Shown one piece after another: positions 1 to 5,287 of a stretch of 5,302 nt of DNA; position 1 is the stretch's first letter; the number at the start of each line of letters is the position of its first letter. The stretch spans positions 1-5,302 of the forward strand of contig DJYG01000016.1 of the NCBI GenBank assembly GCA_002450015.1, read 5' to 3'. This DNA comes from Cyanobacteria bacterium UBA6984 (GTDB taxonomy: Bacteria > Cyanobacteriota > Vampirovibrionia > Gastranaerophilales > Gastranaerophilaceae). Position numbers and translations under genes: made by a program. Below the pieces are notes generated by a model. It was not told the DNA's origin. It ran no database searches and saw only the letters and a list, made by a program, of their open reading frames with translations.

Positions 1-10
1 AGAATGACAG
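1..10. repeat. Possible end of an interspersed repeat, cut by window edge
   Basis: The first ten bases, AGAATGACAG, match the usual closing bases of a short dispersed repeat that I associate with gut bacterial genomes of this type (…CTCAGAATGACAG). Only ten bases are visible, so this is weak. It gains some support because the far end of the window (5288-5299, TGGATTATTCGG) resembles the opening of the same repeat class and a related repeat lies at 5240-5270. Confidence 0.25.
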
Positions 11-34
11 TTTGTTTTACTGTTTTGAAAGTTT

Positions 35-56
35 TGTTGGATTTTACCCAACCTAC
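35..56. repeat. Degenerate GTAGGTTGGGT-type palindromic repeat
   Basis: Read on the minus strand, this begins GTAGGTTGGGT and ends ATCCAACA, with 5-bp complementary arms (36-40 with 48-52) around a 7-base loop. The outline resembles the GTAGGTTGGGTT…AACCCAACA dispersed repeat of many cyanobacteria, but with a very short middle. The resemblance is from memory; the inverted arms are seen directly. It may be a remnant. Confidence 0.3.
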
Positions 57-69
57 TTGCTAAAGTCAC

Positions 70-107
70 TATTCACAGGTCACAGTTTACTCATTACTGT
101 TTACTCA
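70..107 (+). repeat. Non-coding copy of the 14-bp-period TCACAGTTTACTCA repeat
   Basis: This 38-base segment aligns without gaps to the reverse complement of 5151-5188, with 31 of 38 positions identical and a shared 14-base core, TCACAGTTTACTCA. It has an internal tandem structure: GTTTACTCAT occurs at 85-94 and again at 99-108, a period of 14. Here it lies outside any supportable gene, whereas the partner copy encodes the leader of the pseudopilin at 4472-5203. It is most likely a dispersed non-coding repeat of this genome. Confidence 0.65.
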
Positions 108-118
108 TAGTGCTTTTT

Positions 119-172
119 CAAAAATCCTTCAACATATTGGTACTGAAGACCTGTTTTTGTGAGGGATTTTTG
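119..172. repeat. 13-bp inverted repeat (hairpin) overlapping the larger one
   Basis: Bases 119-131 (CAAAAATCCTTCA) pair with 160-172 (TGAGGGATTTTTG) over 13 positions. Twelve are Watson-Crick pairs and one (128 with 163) would be a G-U pair in RNA; the loop is 28 bases. The right arm is also part of the left arm of the 146-300 inverted repeat, so the two structures cannot form together. AT-rich sequence makes chance pairing more likely, which keeps confidence moderate. Confidence 0.45.
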
Positions 173-300
173 GTCTATGTTTTAATTATAACGCATATTT
201 TGAATTTTGCAACTTTCACAAGATTTCACGTTTTTTTTCAAAAAAAAAATCTCTATAATCCAGTAATATTAAGAAATAATCCCTTACAAAAACAGGTCTT
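146..300. repeat. 26-bp near-perfect inverted repeat flanking 103 bp
   Basis: Arm 146-171 (AAGACCTGTTTTTGT…) and arm 275-300 (…ACAAAAACAGGTCTT) are complementary at 24 of 26 positions, with mismatches at 161 and 169 and the outermost 15 bases perfect. The enclosed 103 bases are AT-rich, hold no gene and contain the T8/A10 mirror at 231-249. The shape fits a small non-autonomous element (MITE-like, 155 bp) or a long structured transcript. I see no target-site duplication: the flanks are GGTACTG and GTGTTCA. A small 6-bp hairpin (300-305 with 315-320) followed by five T's abuts the right arm. Confidence 0.6.
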
Positions 301-431
301 GTGTTCATGTCTGTAACACATTTTTACATTTTGTAATTTAGTTATAATTTATTCATTTTAGGCGTATTAATTATACGTTTAAAACATTTATAAACTTAGA
401 ATATAGCTAGTAGCGAAAGTGAGATTTTTAT

Positions 432-435
432 GGAG
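432..435 (+). promoter_or_regulatory. Ribosome binding site deciding the small peptide's start
   Basis: GGAG, nine bases before ATG 445. It overlaps the alternative ATG at 430 and favours the shorter 36-residue product over the 41-residue one. Confidence 0.35.
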
Positions 436-444
436 AAATTTTTA

Positions 445-555
445 ATGAAAATTTGTATTGGCTCTATTGCATTCGCTGTATTTATCATGATTGGTTTCAC
501 TAGATTTAATAACAGTCAAAGTAAAACTACCCAAATAAAAGAAAAAGGGGACTGA
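445..555 (+). CDS. Possible small single-pass membrane peptide (36 aa)
   Basis: I do not recognise this peptide. From ATG 445 it reads MKICIGSIAFAVFIMIGF, one hydrophobic stretch long enough to span the membrane (residues 3-18). A polar tail of about 18 residues follows, rich in Ser, Thr, Lys and Asn and ending KEKGD before TGA. I chose ATG 445 because GGAG at 432-435 lies nine bases upstream. An in-frame ATG at 430 would add MEKFL but has only a weak GTGAG before it. The stop lies 55 bp from the stop of the convergent radical SAM gene. In favour are the ribosome binding site and the lysine-hydrophobic-polar layout. Against it are the short length, no known family and no firm promoter. It could also be a decayed signal-peptide gene. 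Confidence 0.35.
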   Translation: MKICIGSIAFAVFIMIGFTRFNNSQSKTTQIKEKGD

Positions 556-610
556 TTAGCAGAAATAATTCCAGACACTATAATAATACTGGTAAATCTT
601 ACAAAAAAAA

Positions 611-2005
611 TTATTTATTTAATAAAATTCGTAAACCCGCAGTAAAATAGCTTTTTATTTCATAAATTGAACGAATTTTAAATATCATTTTTAAAATGTA
701 TAATGGACGTAAATAATATGCTTTTACAGCTTTTTTATGAATTTCCATAACCCGTTCTTTTGATAGTGAATATGTTTTTAATATTGGTTTATAATAAGCA
801 TTATCATAATTTTCAACATCTTCATGCAATTCTTTCACCGCATAATTGTAATATCTTGTTCCGGGTAGTGGTGTTGCTGTATAAAAACTTACAAAGTCAG
901 TATCAAGTTCAATAGCAAAATCTATTGTATCTTGAGCGGTTTGTTCATCTTCCCAAGGAAGTCCTAAAACAAAGTAATTATATATCTTGATATGAGCTTT
1001 TTTAAATGCTTTTACCGTATCTCTTATATCATTTAATGTAATATTTTTTCCGATTTTATCTAAAATAAACTGAGAACCGCTTTCAGAACCGATACTTACT
1101 AACCTGCAACCTGCTTTATACATAAGTTTTGCCATTTTTTCATCTGCTGTATCAGCTCTTGTATTTGCAGACCAAGTAATTTTTAAACCGCTTTTTATTA
1201 TTTTATCGCATAAGTTTACTGTCCATTCTCTATCATAGTTGAATGTATCTGACCAAAAAATAAAATTTTTAATTTTATATTTATTTATGCATTCACTAAT
1301 CTCTGCGATGATGTTTTCCGCAGAACGCATGCGAACTTTTCTTCCATAAGTTGGTGTAGCTAAACAGAAAAAACAATGATGAGGGCAGCCCCTTGAAACT
1401 CTTATAACAGCTTGAATTTTGTTGTTATCAGGTCGCCTGTATATTTCGTTATTGATTAAATGACGTGCAGGAAATGGTAGTTCATCAAGATTTTCTATAA
1501 ACGGTCTTACGCCAGAAAATTTTGCGACAAATCCTTCTCTATACCAAAGTCCCAATATATCTTTAGGTTCTTTTTCTTTTTCAAGAATTTCTTTTAATGT
1601 TTCTTCCGCTTCTCCTGAAATAATGTATGTTAAATCTTTGTTTTTCAACAATATTTCCGAATTTTGAGTTAAAAAAATAGCACCTTTTGCGATATTTATA
1701 ATTTTAGGTAAAAGCTTTTTTGCTGTATGAAAACATTCTAAATCGCTATATAATGTAGGAGTTGCAATATTTGCAACCAAATAATCAGGTTCAATTGTTT
1801 TTAAATCTTGCTCAAAATCACCGCCAAGACTGTAATCACGGATATAAGCTTCCAGTCCGACTTTTTCAGCCACTGCTGCAAGATATAACAAATCAGTCGG
1901 AGGTAATGGTGGTATGACCAATAAATCTTTTGTCGGCTGTTGACAACGGTCTTCTCTGTTCATAACAGGTGATTTAGGATAAATGAGTAAAATCTTTTTT
2001 GCCAT
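611..2005 (-). CDS. Cobalamin-binding-type radical SAM enzyme, substrate unknown
   Basis: This 464-residue protein is a complete B12-binding/radical SAM enzyme of the BchE/HpnJ-like superfamily. Residues 1-140 look like a Rossmann-type cobalamin-binding domain: strand KKILLIYP at 3-10, the PPLPPTDLLYLAAVAEKVG helix region at 32-50, and GEAEETLKEIL at 131-141. No DxHxxG cobalamin ligand motif is visible, as in many class B-like members. A linker with NLDELPFPARHL (172-183) leads to the radical SAM barrel. The iron-sulfur motif CPHHCFFC gives Cys207, Cys211 and Cys214 (Cx3Cx2C), and further family signatures are SIGSESGS (304-311) and FVLGLPWE (345-352). Such enzymes use a 4Fe-4S cluster and S-adenosylmethionine to make a 5'-deoxyadenosyl radical, often for methylation or rearrangement; the substrate cannot be read here. 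The start fits the family, since KILLIYP follows at once, but no ribosome binding site precedes it and a TATAAA box lies only 8 bases upstream. I see no partner genes and no clear terminator. Confidence 0.95.
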   Translation of the reverse strand: MAKKILLIYPKSPVMNREDRCQQPTKDLLVIPPLPPTDLLYLAAVAEKVGLEAYIRDYSLGGDFEQDLKTIEPDYLVANIATPTLYSDLECFHTAKKLLPKIINIAKGAIFLTQNSEILLKNKDLTYIISGEAEETLKEILEKEKEPKDILGLWYREGFVAKFSGVRPFIENLDELPFPARHLINNEIYRRPDNNKIQAVIRVSRGCPHHCFFCLATPTYGRKVRMRSAENIIAEISECINKYKIKNFIFWSDTFNYDREWTVNLCDKIIKSGLKITWSANTRADTADEKMAKLMYKAGCRLVSIGSESGSQFILDKIGKNITLNDIRDTVKAFKKAHIKIYNYFVLGLPWEDEQTAQDTIDFAIELDTDFVSFYTATPLPGTRYYNYAVKELHEDVENYDNAYYKPILKTYSLSKERVMEIHKKAVKAYYLRPLYILKMIFKIRSIYEIKSYFTAGLRILLNK

Positions 2006-2013
2006 ACGTATAT

Positions 2014-2043
2014 TTTATATCAAAAAATTATTTATGCTATAAT
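2014..2043 (+). promoter_or_regulatory. Promoter for the 191-aa protein and adenine deaminase
   Basis: A perfect -10 box TATAAT (2038-2043) is preceded by TGC, giving an extended -10. A weak -35, TTTATA (2014-2019), lies 18 bases upstream. Transcription would start near 2050, leaving a leader of about 15 bases that just includes the AAGGAG site at 2053-2058. The bases of the -35 read as TATAAA on the other strand, a possible -10 for the divergent radical SAM gene, so the two promoters may overlap. Confidence 0.55.
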
Positions 2044-2052
2044 TTTTTAAAA

Positions 2053-2058
2053 AAGGAG
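2053..2058 (+). promoter_or_regulatory. Ribosome binding site fixing the start at 2065
   Basis: AAGGAG lies six bases before ATG 2065. It shows that translation begins there and not at the in-frame TTG at 1999, which lies inside the opposite-strand gene and upstream of the promoter. Confidence 0.85.
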
Positions 2059-2064
2059 TTTTGT

Positions 2065-2640
2065 ATGGAAAAGGCTTTATTTGATCCGGGTTTTTCAAAA
2101 TTATTATTATCGAGTTTTTCTTATAACATAGAGATTTTATATATTGATTTAAACCGCGTTAAAAATTTTGGACAAAAGAAAACCCAATTTATACTGACAT
2201 TTCAAAAGGGTAAATCATTATTTGATATATATCTGGCTTTTTATCTTGGTTGCATGCTTTGGGGTGCTTGTCTTAAATCTATGGGAAATGAAAAAATTGA
2301 AGGAAATCCGTTTATTGGTAAAGATTATCAAAGAGAACAATCTTTAGAGGAAATTTTTTATTTAAAGAATTTTGTGAAGAAATTTGATAGAGATGCAAAA
2401 TATTATTTAGGTAAACCTTTTAAAGTTGATGAAAATAAATTAAAAATTTTGGATTTATACGAGGAATTTATAGACGCAAACGGTGGATTTAAAGAAACGG
2501 ATACAACTGATAAAATTCAATTGGCAGGTAAGCTAAATGAACTTTCAAAAGACGATATTGAACAAATTAAGTCAAAAATTCAAGAAGTAATTAATGCAAA
2601 TAAATTAGAAGAGTTGCTTATATTTTGTGATAAAATATAA
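2065..2640 (+). CDS. Hypothetical protein upstream of adenine deaminase (191 aa)
   Basis: I do not recognise the family. The start at 2065 is set by AAGGAG six bases upstream and an extended -10 promoter at 2038-2043. Residues 1-50 alternate hydrophobic and polar positions (EILYIDLN, TQFILTFQKG), suggesting beta strands. Residues 53-70 form a hydrophobic helix with GCMLWGAC, with Cys63 and Cys69; it is rather short and aromatic for a sure membrane span. The remainder is charged and probably helical: QSLEEIFYLKNFVKKF (92-107) and an amphipathic end, LSKDDIEQIKSKIQEV (160-175), that could form a coiled coil. No signal peptide or metal motif is visible. It ends 33 bp before adenine deaminase on the same strand with no terminator between, so the two are probably co-transcribed. 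A link to purine metabolism is only suggested by that position. Base and codon use matches the neighbours, arguing against recent transfer. Confidence 0.8.
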   Translation: MEKALFDPGFSKLLLSSFSYNIEILYIDLNRVKNFGQKKTQFILTFQKGKSLFDIYLAFYLGCMLWGACLKSMGNEKIEGNPFIGKDYQREQSLEEIFYLKNFVKKFDRDAKYYLGKPFKVDENKLKILDLYEEFIDANGGFKETDTTDKIQLAGKLNELSKDDIEQIKSKIQEVINANKLEELLIFCDKI

Positions 2641-2673
2641 TAAATCGAAATTAAAACACAAGAAAGGAATAAA

Positions 2674-4395
2674 ATGCATCAAGAAGAATTTATTGAAGTA
2701 GCTTTAGGAGAAAAAAAAGCAGATTTAGTAATTAAAAATGCAAAAATTGTTAATGTTTTGACAGAAGAAATATATGAATCAGAAGTAGCAATAGTTAAAG
2801 GACGTATAGCAGGCGTAGGTAAAGGTTATATCGGCGAGAAAGAAATAGACTTAAAAGGTGCATACTTGACACCAGGGTTTATTGACGGACATGTTCATAT
2901 CGAAAGTTCAATGATGTTGCCTCACAGATTTGCGCAAGCAGTAGTTCCTGCGGGTACAACAACAGCTATTATTGACCCTCACGAAATTGCAAATGTTTTA
3001 GGTTTACATGGTATCAGCTTTATGCATGCTGCAACAAGAGGTTTGCCATTGAGAGTATATACAATGCTTCCATCTTGTGTTCCTGCTACACCTTTTGAAA
3101 CATCAGGTTTTGAATTAAATGCTTATGATTTATCATTATTGATAGATAGTGATTGGGTTCTTGGTTTGGCAGAAATGATGAATTTTCCGGGAGTTATTCA
3201 TAGAGATAAAAATGTAATGGCAAAAATTGATTTGGCTTTACAACATCAAAAACGTGTTGACGGGCATGCTCCGCAAGTTTCAGGTAAAGACCTTTGTGCA
3301 TATATAGCAAGTGGTGTTACATCTGATCATGAATGTACAGATCCTCAGCAAGCTATCGAAAAATTAAGACAAGGTATGTATATTATGGTTCGTGAAGGCA
3401 CTGCAGCAAAGGACTTAGATGCATTAATGCCTATTCTTTTACATAATAATAACAGAAAAATTATGTTCGTAACTGATGATAGACACCCTGAAGATTTGAC
3501 TGTACATATTAACGGAATGGTTCAACGTGCAGTTGATAACAGAGTTAATCCGATAAAAGCTATTCAAATGGCAAGTTTGAATACAGCAGAATACTTTAAA
3601 ATACAAGACCTTGGAGCTATTGCACCCGGATATAGAGCAGATTTTAATGTATTTGAAAACTTACAAGAATTTACCAAGCCATTAATGGTATTCCAAGGTG
3701 GTGAAGTTGTTGCCGAAAACGGTAAACTTATTGATGATTTAGAAAATATTGAAATTCCTGCAACAAGAGGTTCTGTAAACGTAGGATGGCTTGAAGATGA
3801 TTGTTTTCAAATAAAAGCTAAAGGAAACAAAGCAAAAGCAATTGAAATTATTCCTCATCAGTTGATTACAAAAGAAACTGTTGTCGATATTAAAGAAGAA
3901 GACGGATTAGCTGTATCAAATGTAGAAAATGATGTATTAAAAATTTGTGTTGTCGAACGTCATAGAGCAAGCGGTAATATAGGCAAAGGATTTGTTAAAG
4001 GTTTTGGTATTAAAGAAGGTGCAATTGCTTCAACAGTGGCTCACGATTCTCATAATATGATTATAATCGGTACAAATGACAGCGATATGCTGCTTGCTCA
4101 AAAAGAACTTGTAAAATCTCAAGGTGGTAAAGTTGTTGTAAGAAATGGTGAAGTTCTTGCAAAATTACCACTTCCAATAGCGGGTTTAATGTCAGATAAG
4201 GACATTAATTTTGTAACCGAACAATCAGAAGCTTTGAATAAAGCAGCAAAAGAAATAGGATGTGTTGTTGATGATCCGTTTATGACAATGGGATTTTTGT
4301 CATTACCGGTAATTCCTGAATTGAAAATTACTGATAAAGGTATTTTTTCAACAAAAGGATTTGACTTCATTGATATTTTTGATGTTGAAAATTAA
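2674..4395 (+). CDS. ade: Adenine deaminase (EC 3.5.4.2)
   Basis: This 573-residue enzyme of the amidohydrolase superfamily hydrolyses adenine to hypoxanthine and ammonia, a cytoplasmic step of purine salvage. The length is typical of bacterial Ade. An N-terminal strand domain (about 1-65) is followed by the metal-binding barrel opening, PGFIDGHVHIESSM (67-80, His73 and His75). Then come DPHEIANVLG (101-110), Glu167 in GLAEMMN, His198 in DGHAP, His219 in TSDHECT and Asp268/Asp269 in TDDRHPED. From family knowledge these His, Glu and Asp residues are the likely binuclear metal ligands and catalytic base. The C-terminal Ade domain shows GFGIKEGAIASTVAHDSHN (443-461) and the DDPF segment (533-536). 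All expected motifs are present, with no frameshift. AAAGGA (2663-2668) lies five bases before the ATG. It follows the hypothetical gene by 33 bp and ends 21 bases before a strong hairpin terminator. I see no riboswitch or operator of its own, so it is probably expressed from the promoter at 2014-2043. Confidence 0.97.
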   Translation: MHQEEFIEVALGEKKADLVIKNAKIVNVLTEEIYESEVAIVKGRIAGVGKGYIGEKEIDLKGAYLTPGFIDGHVHIESSMMLPHRFAQAVVPAGTTTAIIDPHEIANVLGLHGISFMHAATRGLPLRVYTMLPSCVPATPFETSGFELNAYDLSLLIDSDWVLGLAEMMNFPGVIHRDKNVMAKIDLALQHQKRVDGHAPQVSGKDLCAYIASGVTSDHECTDPQQAIEKLRQGMYIMVREGTAAKDLDALMPILLHNNNRKIMFVTDDRHPEDLTVHINGMVQRAVDNRVNPIKAIQMASLNTAEYFKIQDLGAIAPGYRADFNVFENLQEFTKPLMVFQGGEVVAENGKLIDDLENIEIPATRGSVNVGWLEDDCFQIKAKGNKAKAIEIIPHQLITKETVVDIKEEDGLAVSNVENDVLKICVVERHRASGNIGKGFVKGFGIKEGAIASTVAHDSHNMIIIGTNDSDMLLAQKELVKSQGGKVVVRNGEVLAKLPLPIAGLMSDKDINFVTEQSEALNKAAKEIGCVVDDPFMTMGFLSLPVIPELKITDKGIFSTKGFDFIDIFDVEN

Positions 4396-4416
4396 AATGT
4401 AAATACTAAGATAATA

Positions 4417-4458
4417 ATAAAACAGGCGGTTTACCTTTTGGTAAACCGCCTGTTTTAT
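4417..4458. terminator. Bidirectional intrinsic terminator between convergent genes
   Basis: A perfect 19-bp inverted repeat (4417-4435 with 4440-4458) closes on a four-base TTTT loop. The 13-bp core, CAGGCGGTTTACC, is far richer in GC than its surroundings. The outer part pairs an A-run (4419-4422) with a T-run (4453-4456), so RNA made in either direction has a stem followed by U's. It lies 21 bases after the adenine deaminase stop and 13 bases after the pseudopilin stop on the other strand, so it probably serves both. Confidence 0.93.
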
Positions 4459-4468
4459 CCTGTTTTAT
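4449..4468. repeat. Tandem 10-mer CCTGTTTTAT x2
   Basis: CCTGTTTTAT occurs twice back to back, 4449-4458 and 4459-4468. The first copy is the outer right arm of the terminator and the second lies just beyond it. This is probably a small slippage duplication; it adds a further T-run after the stem on the plus strand. Confidence 0.7.
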
Positions 4469-4471
4469 GTT

Positions 4472-5203
4472 TTAGTCACATTGGGTAACTTTCGTTGATA
4501 ATTGTTTTCCATCCGGACATTTTCCGTCATCATCAAGTTTTAAATAATCCATATTACCATAATTTATAATCCAAAAAGTTCCACAAATGTAATCTCCTCC
4601 GCTTGATTTTTTCAAACAAGTATTTTTAAAGACATCTTCTGTTGTAAATGTATTTTGCGATTTTGTATCACCAATATACGGATATACATCACCTTTGTTA
4701 TCAACATTAAATTGAAACCAATCTTTGCCCAAAATAGGTTCTTTTCCTTCTTTTATTTTTTTTTCATCAAGAAAAACACCAATAGAAATAGGATCTTCAT
4801 TATTTTCATCATAAAAAACATTCGGTGTTACTTTTATTCCGTCAGCCAAAACTATTTCACAATATTCATTTTCATTTTTGTATTTTATTTTTTTCATTGA
4901 AGATGCTAATCTACTACACAACATTTTTGTTGCATCTTTATTTGAAATATTAGCAGGAAACCAATCTTCAAATTCTCCATAAGTACCTATTGCTCTGCCC
5001 ATTGCATCACACAGTATTGAATATACTTTTTTAACTTTTGCGACTTTTTGTTTATCTGAAGTTTGATTTGTTAAACTTGGAATTGTCAGCGCCGCAACAA
5101 CACCTATTATACCCATTACTATTAGTGTTTCTGCAAGGGTGAATGCGAATTGAGTGAACTGTTTTGAGTAAACTGTGAACCGTAAATAATATTTTTTTAA
5201 CAT
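4472..5203 (-). CDS. Type IV pilin-like / type II secretion pseudopilin
   Basis: This 243-residue protein has a classic class III (prepilin) signal. A basic leader of 20 residues is followed by FTLAE (21-25) with Glu25 at position +5 and a hydrophobic helix LIVMGIIGVVAALTIP (27-42). A prepilin peptidase should cut between Ala20 and Phe21; Ala replaces the usual Gly at -1. The helix anchors the subunit in the inner membrane before assembly into a pilus or pseudopilus. The globular part (about 50-243) includes CDAMGRAIGTYG (65-76) and a C-terminal YICGTFWIINYGNMDYLK segment (205-222). Seven cysteines (65, 96, 115, 196, 207, 229, 242) suggest disulfides in an exported domain. The start is set by AAAGGA at 5212-5217, eight bases upstream. 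Residues 5-18 of the leader are encoded by a copy of a dispersed repeat (5151-5188). No other secretion or pilus gene is visible, so this looks like an orphan minor pilin; its exact system and ligand are unknown. Confidence 0.93.
   Translation of the reverse strand: MLKKYYLRFTVYSKQFTQFAFTLAETLIVMGIIGVVAALTIPSLTNQTSDKQKVAKVKKVYSILCDAMGRAIGTYGEFEDWFPANISNKDATKMLCSRLASSMKKIKYKNENEYCEIVLADGIKVTPNVFYDENNEDPISIGVFLDEKKIKEGKEPILGKDWFQFNVDNKGDVYPYIGDTKSQNTFTTEDVFKNTCLKKSSGGDYICGTFWIINYGNMDYLKLDDDGKCPDGKQLSTKVTQCD
5151..5188 (-). repeat. Coding copy of the 14-bp-period repeat in the pilin leader
   Basis: On the minus strand these 38 bases match 70-107 at 31 positions, including the 14-base core TCACAGTTTACTCA. 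The unit appears twice (CAGTTTACTCAAAA then CAGTTCACTCAATT) with a period of 14. Since 14 is not a multiple of three, the two units are read in different frames, giving FTVYSK and QFTQ. That is what one expects of a non-coding repeat lying in a gene, not of a duplicated peptide motif. Confidence 0.65.
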
Positions 5204-5211
5204 GTTATAAT

Positions 5212-5217
5212 TCCTTT
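5212..5217 (-). promoter_or_regulatory. Ribosome binding site of the pseudopilin gene
   Basis: Read on the minus strand this is AAAGGA, eight bases before the ATG at 5203. It supports the start that includes the repeat-encoded leader. No other plausible start lies between it and the mature pilin sequence. Confidence 0.75.
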
Positions 5218-5239
5218 CTTTCTTTGTTTATTTATATTT

Positions 5240-5270
5240 CCGTCATACTGAGCGCTAGCGAAGTATCCAG
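5240..5270. repeat. Interspersed GC-rich repeat upstream of the pseudopilin
   Basis: The segment contains CGTCATACTGAG, the 8-bp palindrome CGCTAGCG (5253-5260) and GAAGTATCC. Its outer ATACT (5245-5249) and AGTAT (5262-5266) are complementary. It is much richer in GC than the flanks and resembles a dispersed repeat I know from gut bacterial genomes (GGATACTTCGC…CTCAGTATGACG). The class assignment is from memory; the palindrome and base composition are seen directly. It lies 37 bases upstream of the pseudopilin start. Confidence 0.5.
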
Positions 5271-5287
5271 TTGTTTTTTTTCTGTCT

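Larger units (their letters stand above)
1..429. other. Gene-free region with repeat fragments and inverted repeats
   Basis: I find no supportable gene here. The only open frame of any length (110-316) starts at GTG without a ribosome binding site and runs through both arms of an inverted repeat. Bases 1-111 are a mosaic of short repeat-like pieces, listed separately. Bases 119-320 are dominated by overlapping inverted repeats and an 8T/10A mirror (231-249). TATAAT or near-TATAAT boxes occur at 254-259, 343-348 and 397-402 (TAGAAT) on the plus strand. None has a convincing -35 box at normal spacing; TTTACA at 323-328 is only 14 bases from the 343 box. Any of these could drive the small reading frame at 445, but I cannot choose between them. 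Confidence 0.6.

Noticed and set aside
70..108. CRISPR-like array
   Set aside because: The repeated 10-14 base units are directly tandem without spacers of regular length, and no cas gene is present.
231..249. T8-C-A10 mirror as a hairpin or terminator
   Set aside because: An all-AT stem with almost no loop is expected in such AT-rich DNA and has no GC core.
110..316. Plus-strand open frame of 68 codons
   Set aside because: It starts at GTG without a ribosome binding site, runs through both arms of the 146-300 inverted repeat, and its composition follows the local T/A runs.
570..610. Possible terminator for the radical SAM gene
   Set aside because: CCAG/CTGG gives only a 4-bp stem with a long loop, and the T-run lies between the stop and the stem, the wrong order for an intrinsic terminator.
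1999..2064. N-terminal extension of the 191-aa protein from TTG 1999
   Set aside because: It would begin inside the opposite gene and upstream of the -10 box; AAGGAG at 2053-2058 points to ATG 2065.
4119..4370. Minus-strand open frame of 83 codons
   Set aside because: It lies wholly inside the adenine deaminase gene on the opposite strand, with no ribosome site and no protein-like character.
4655..4900. Plus-strand open frame of 81 codons
   Set aside because: It is the antisense of the pseudopilin gene; its Phe/Ile-rich product simply reflects A-rich codons on the other strand.
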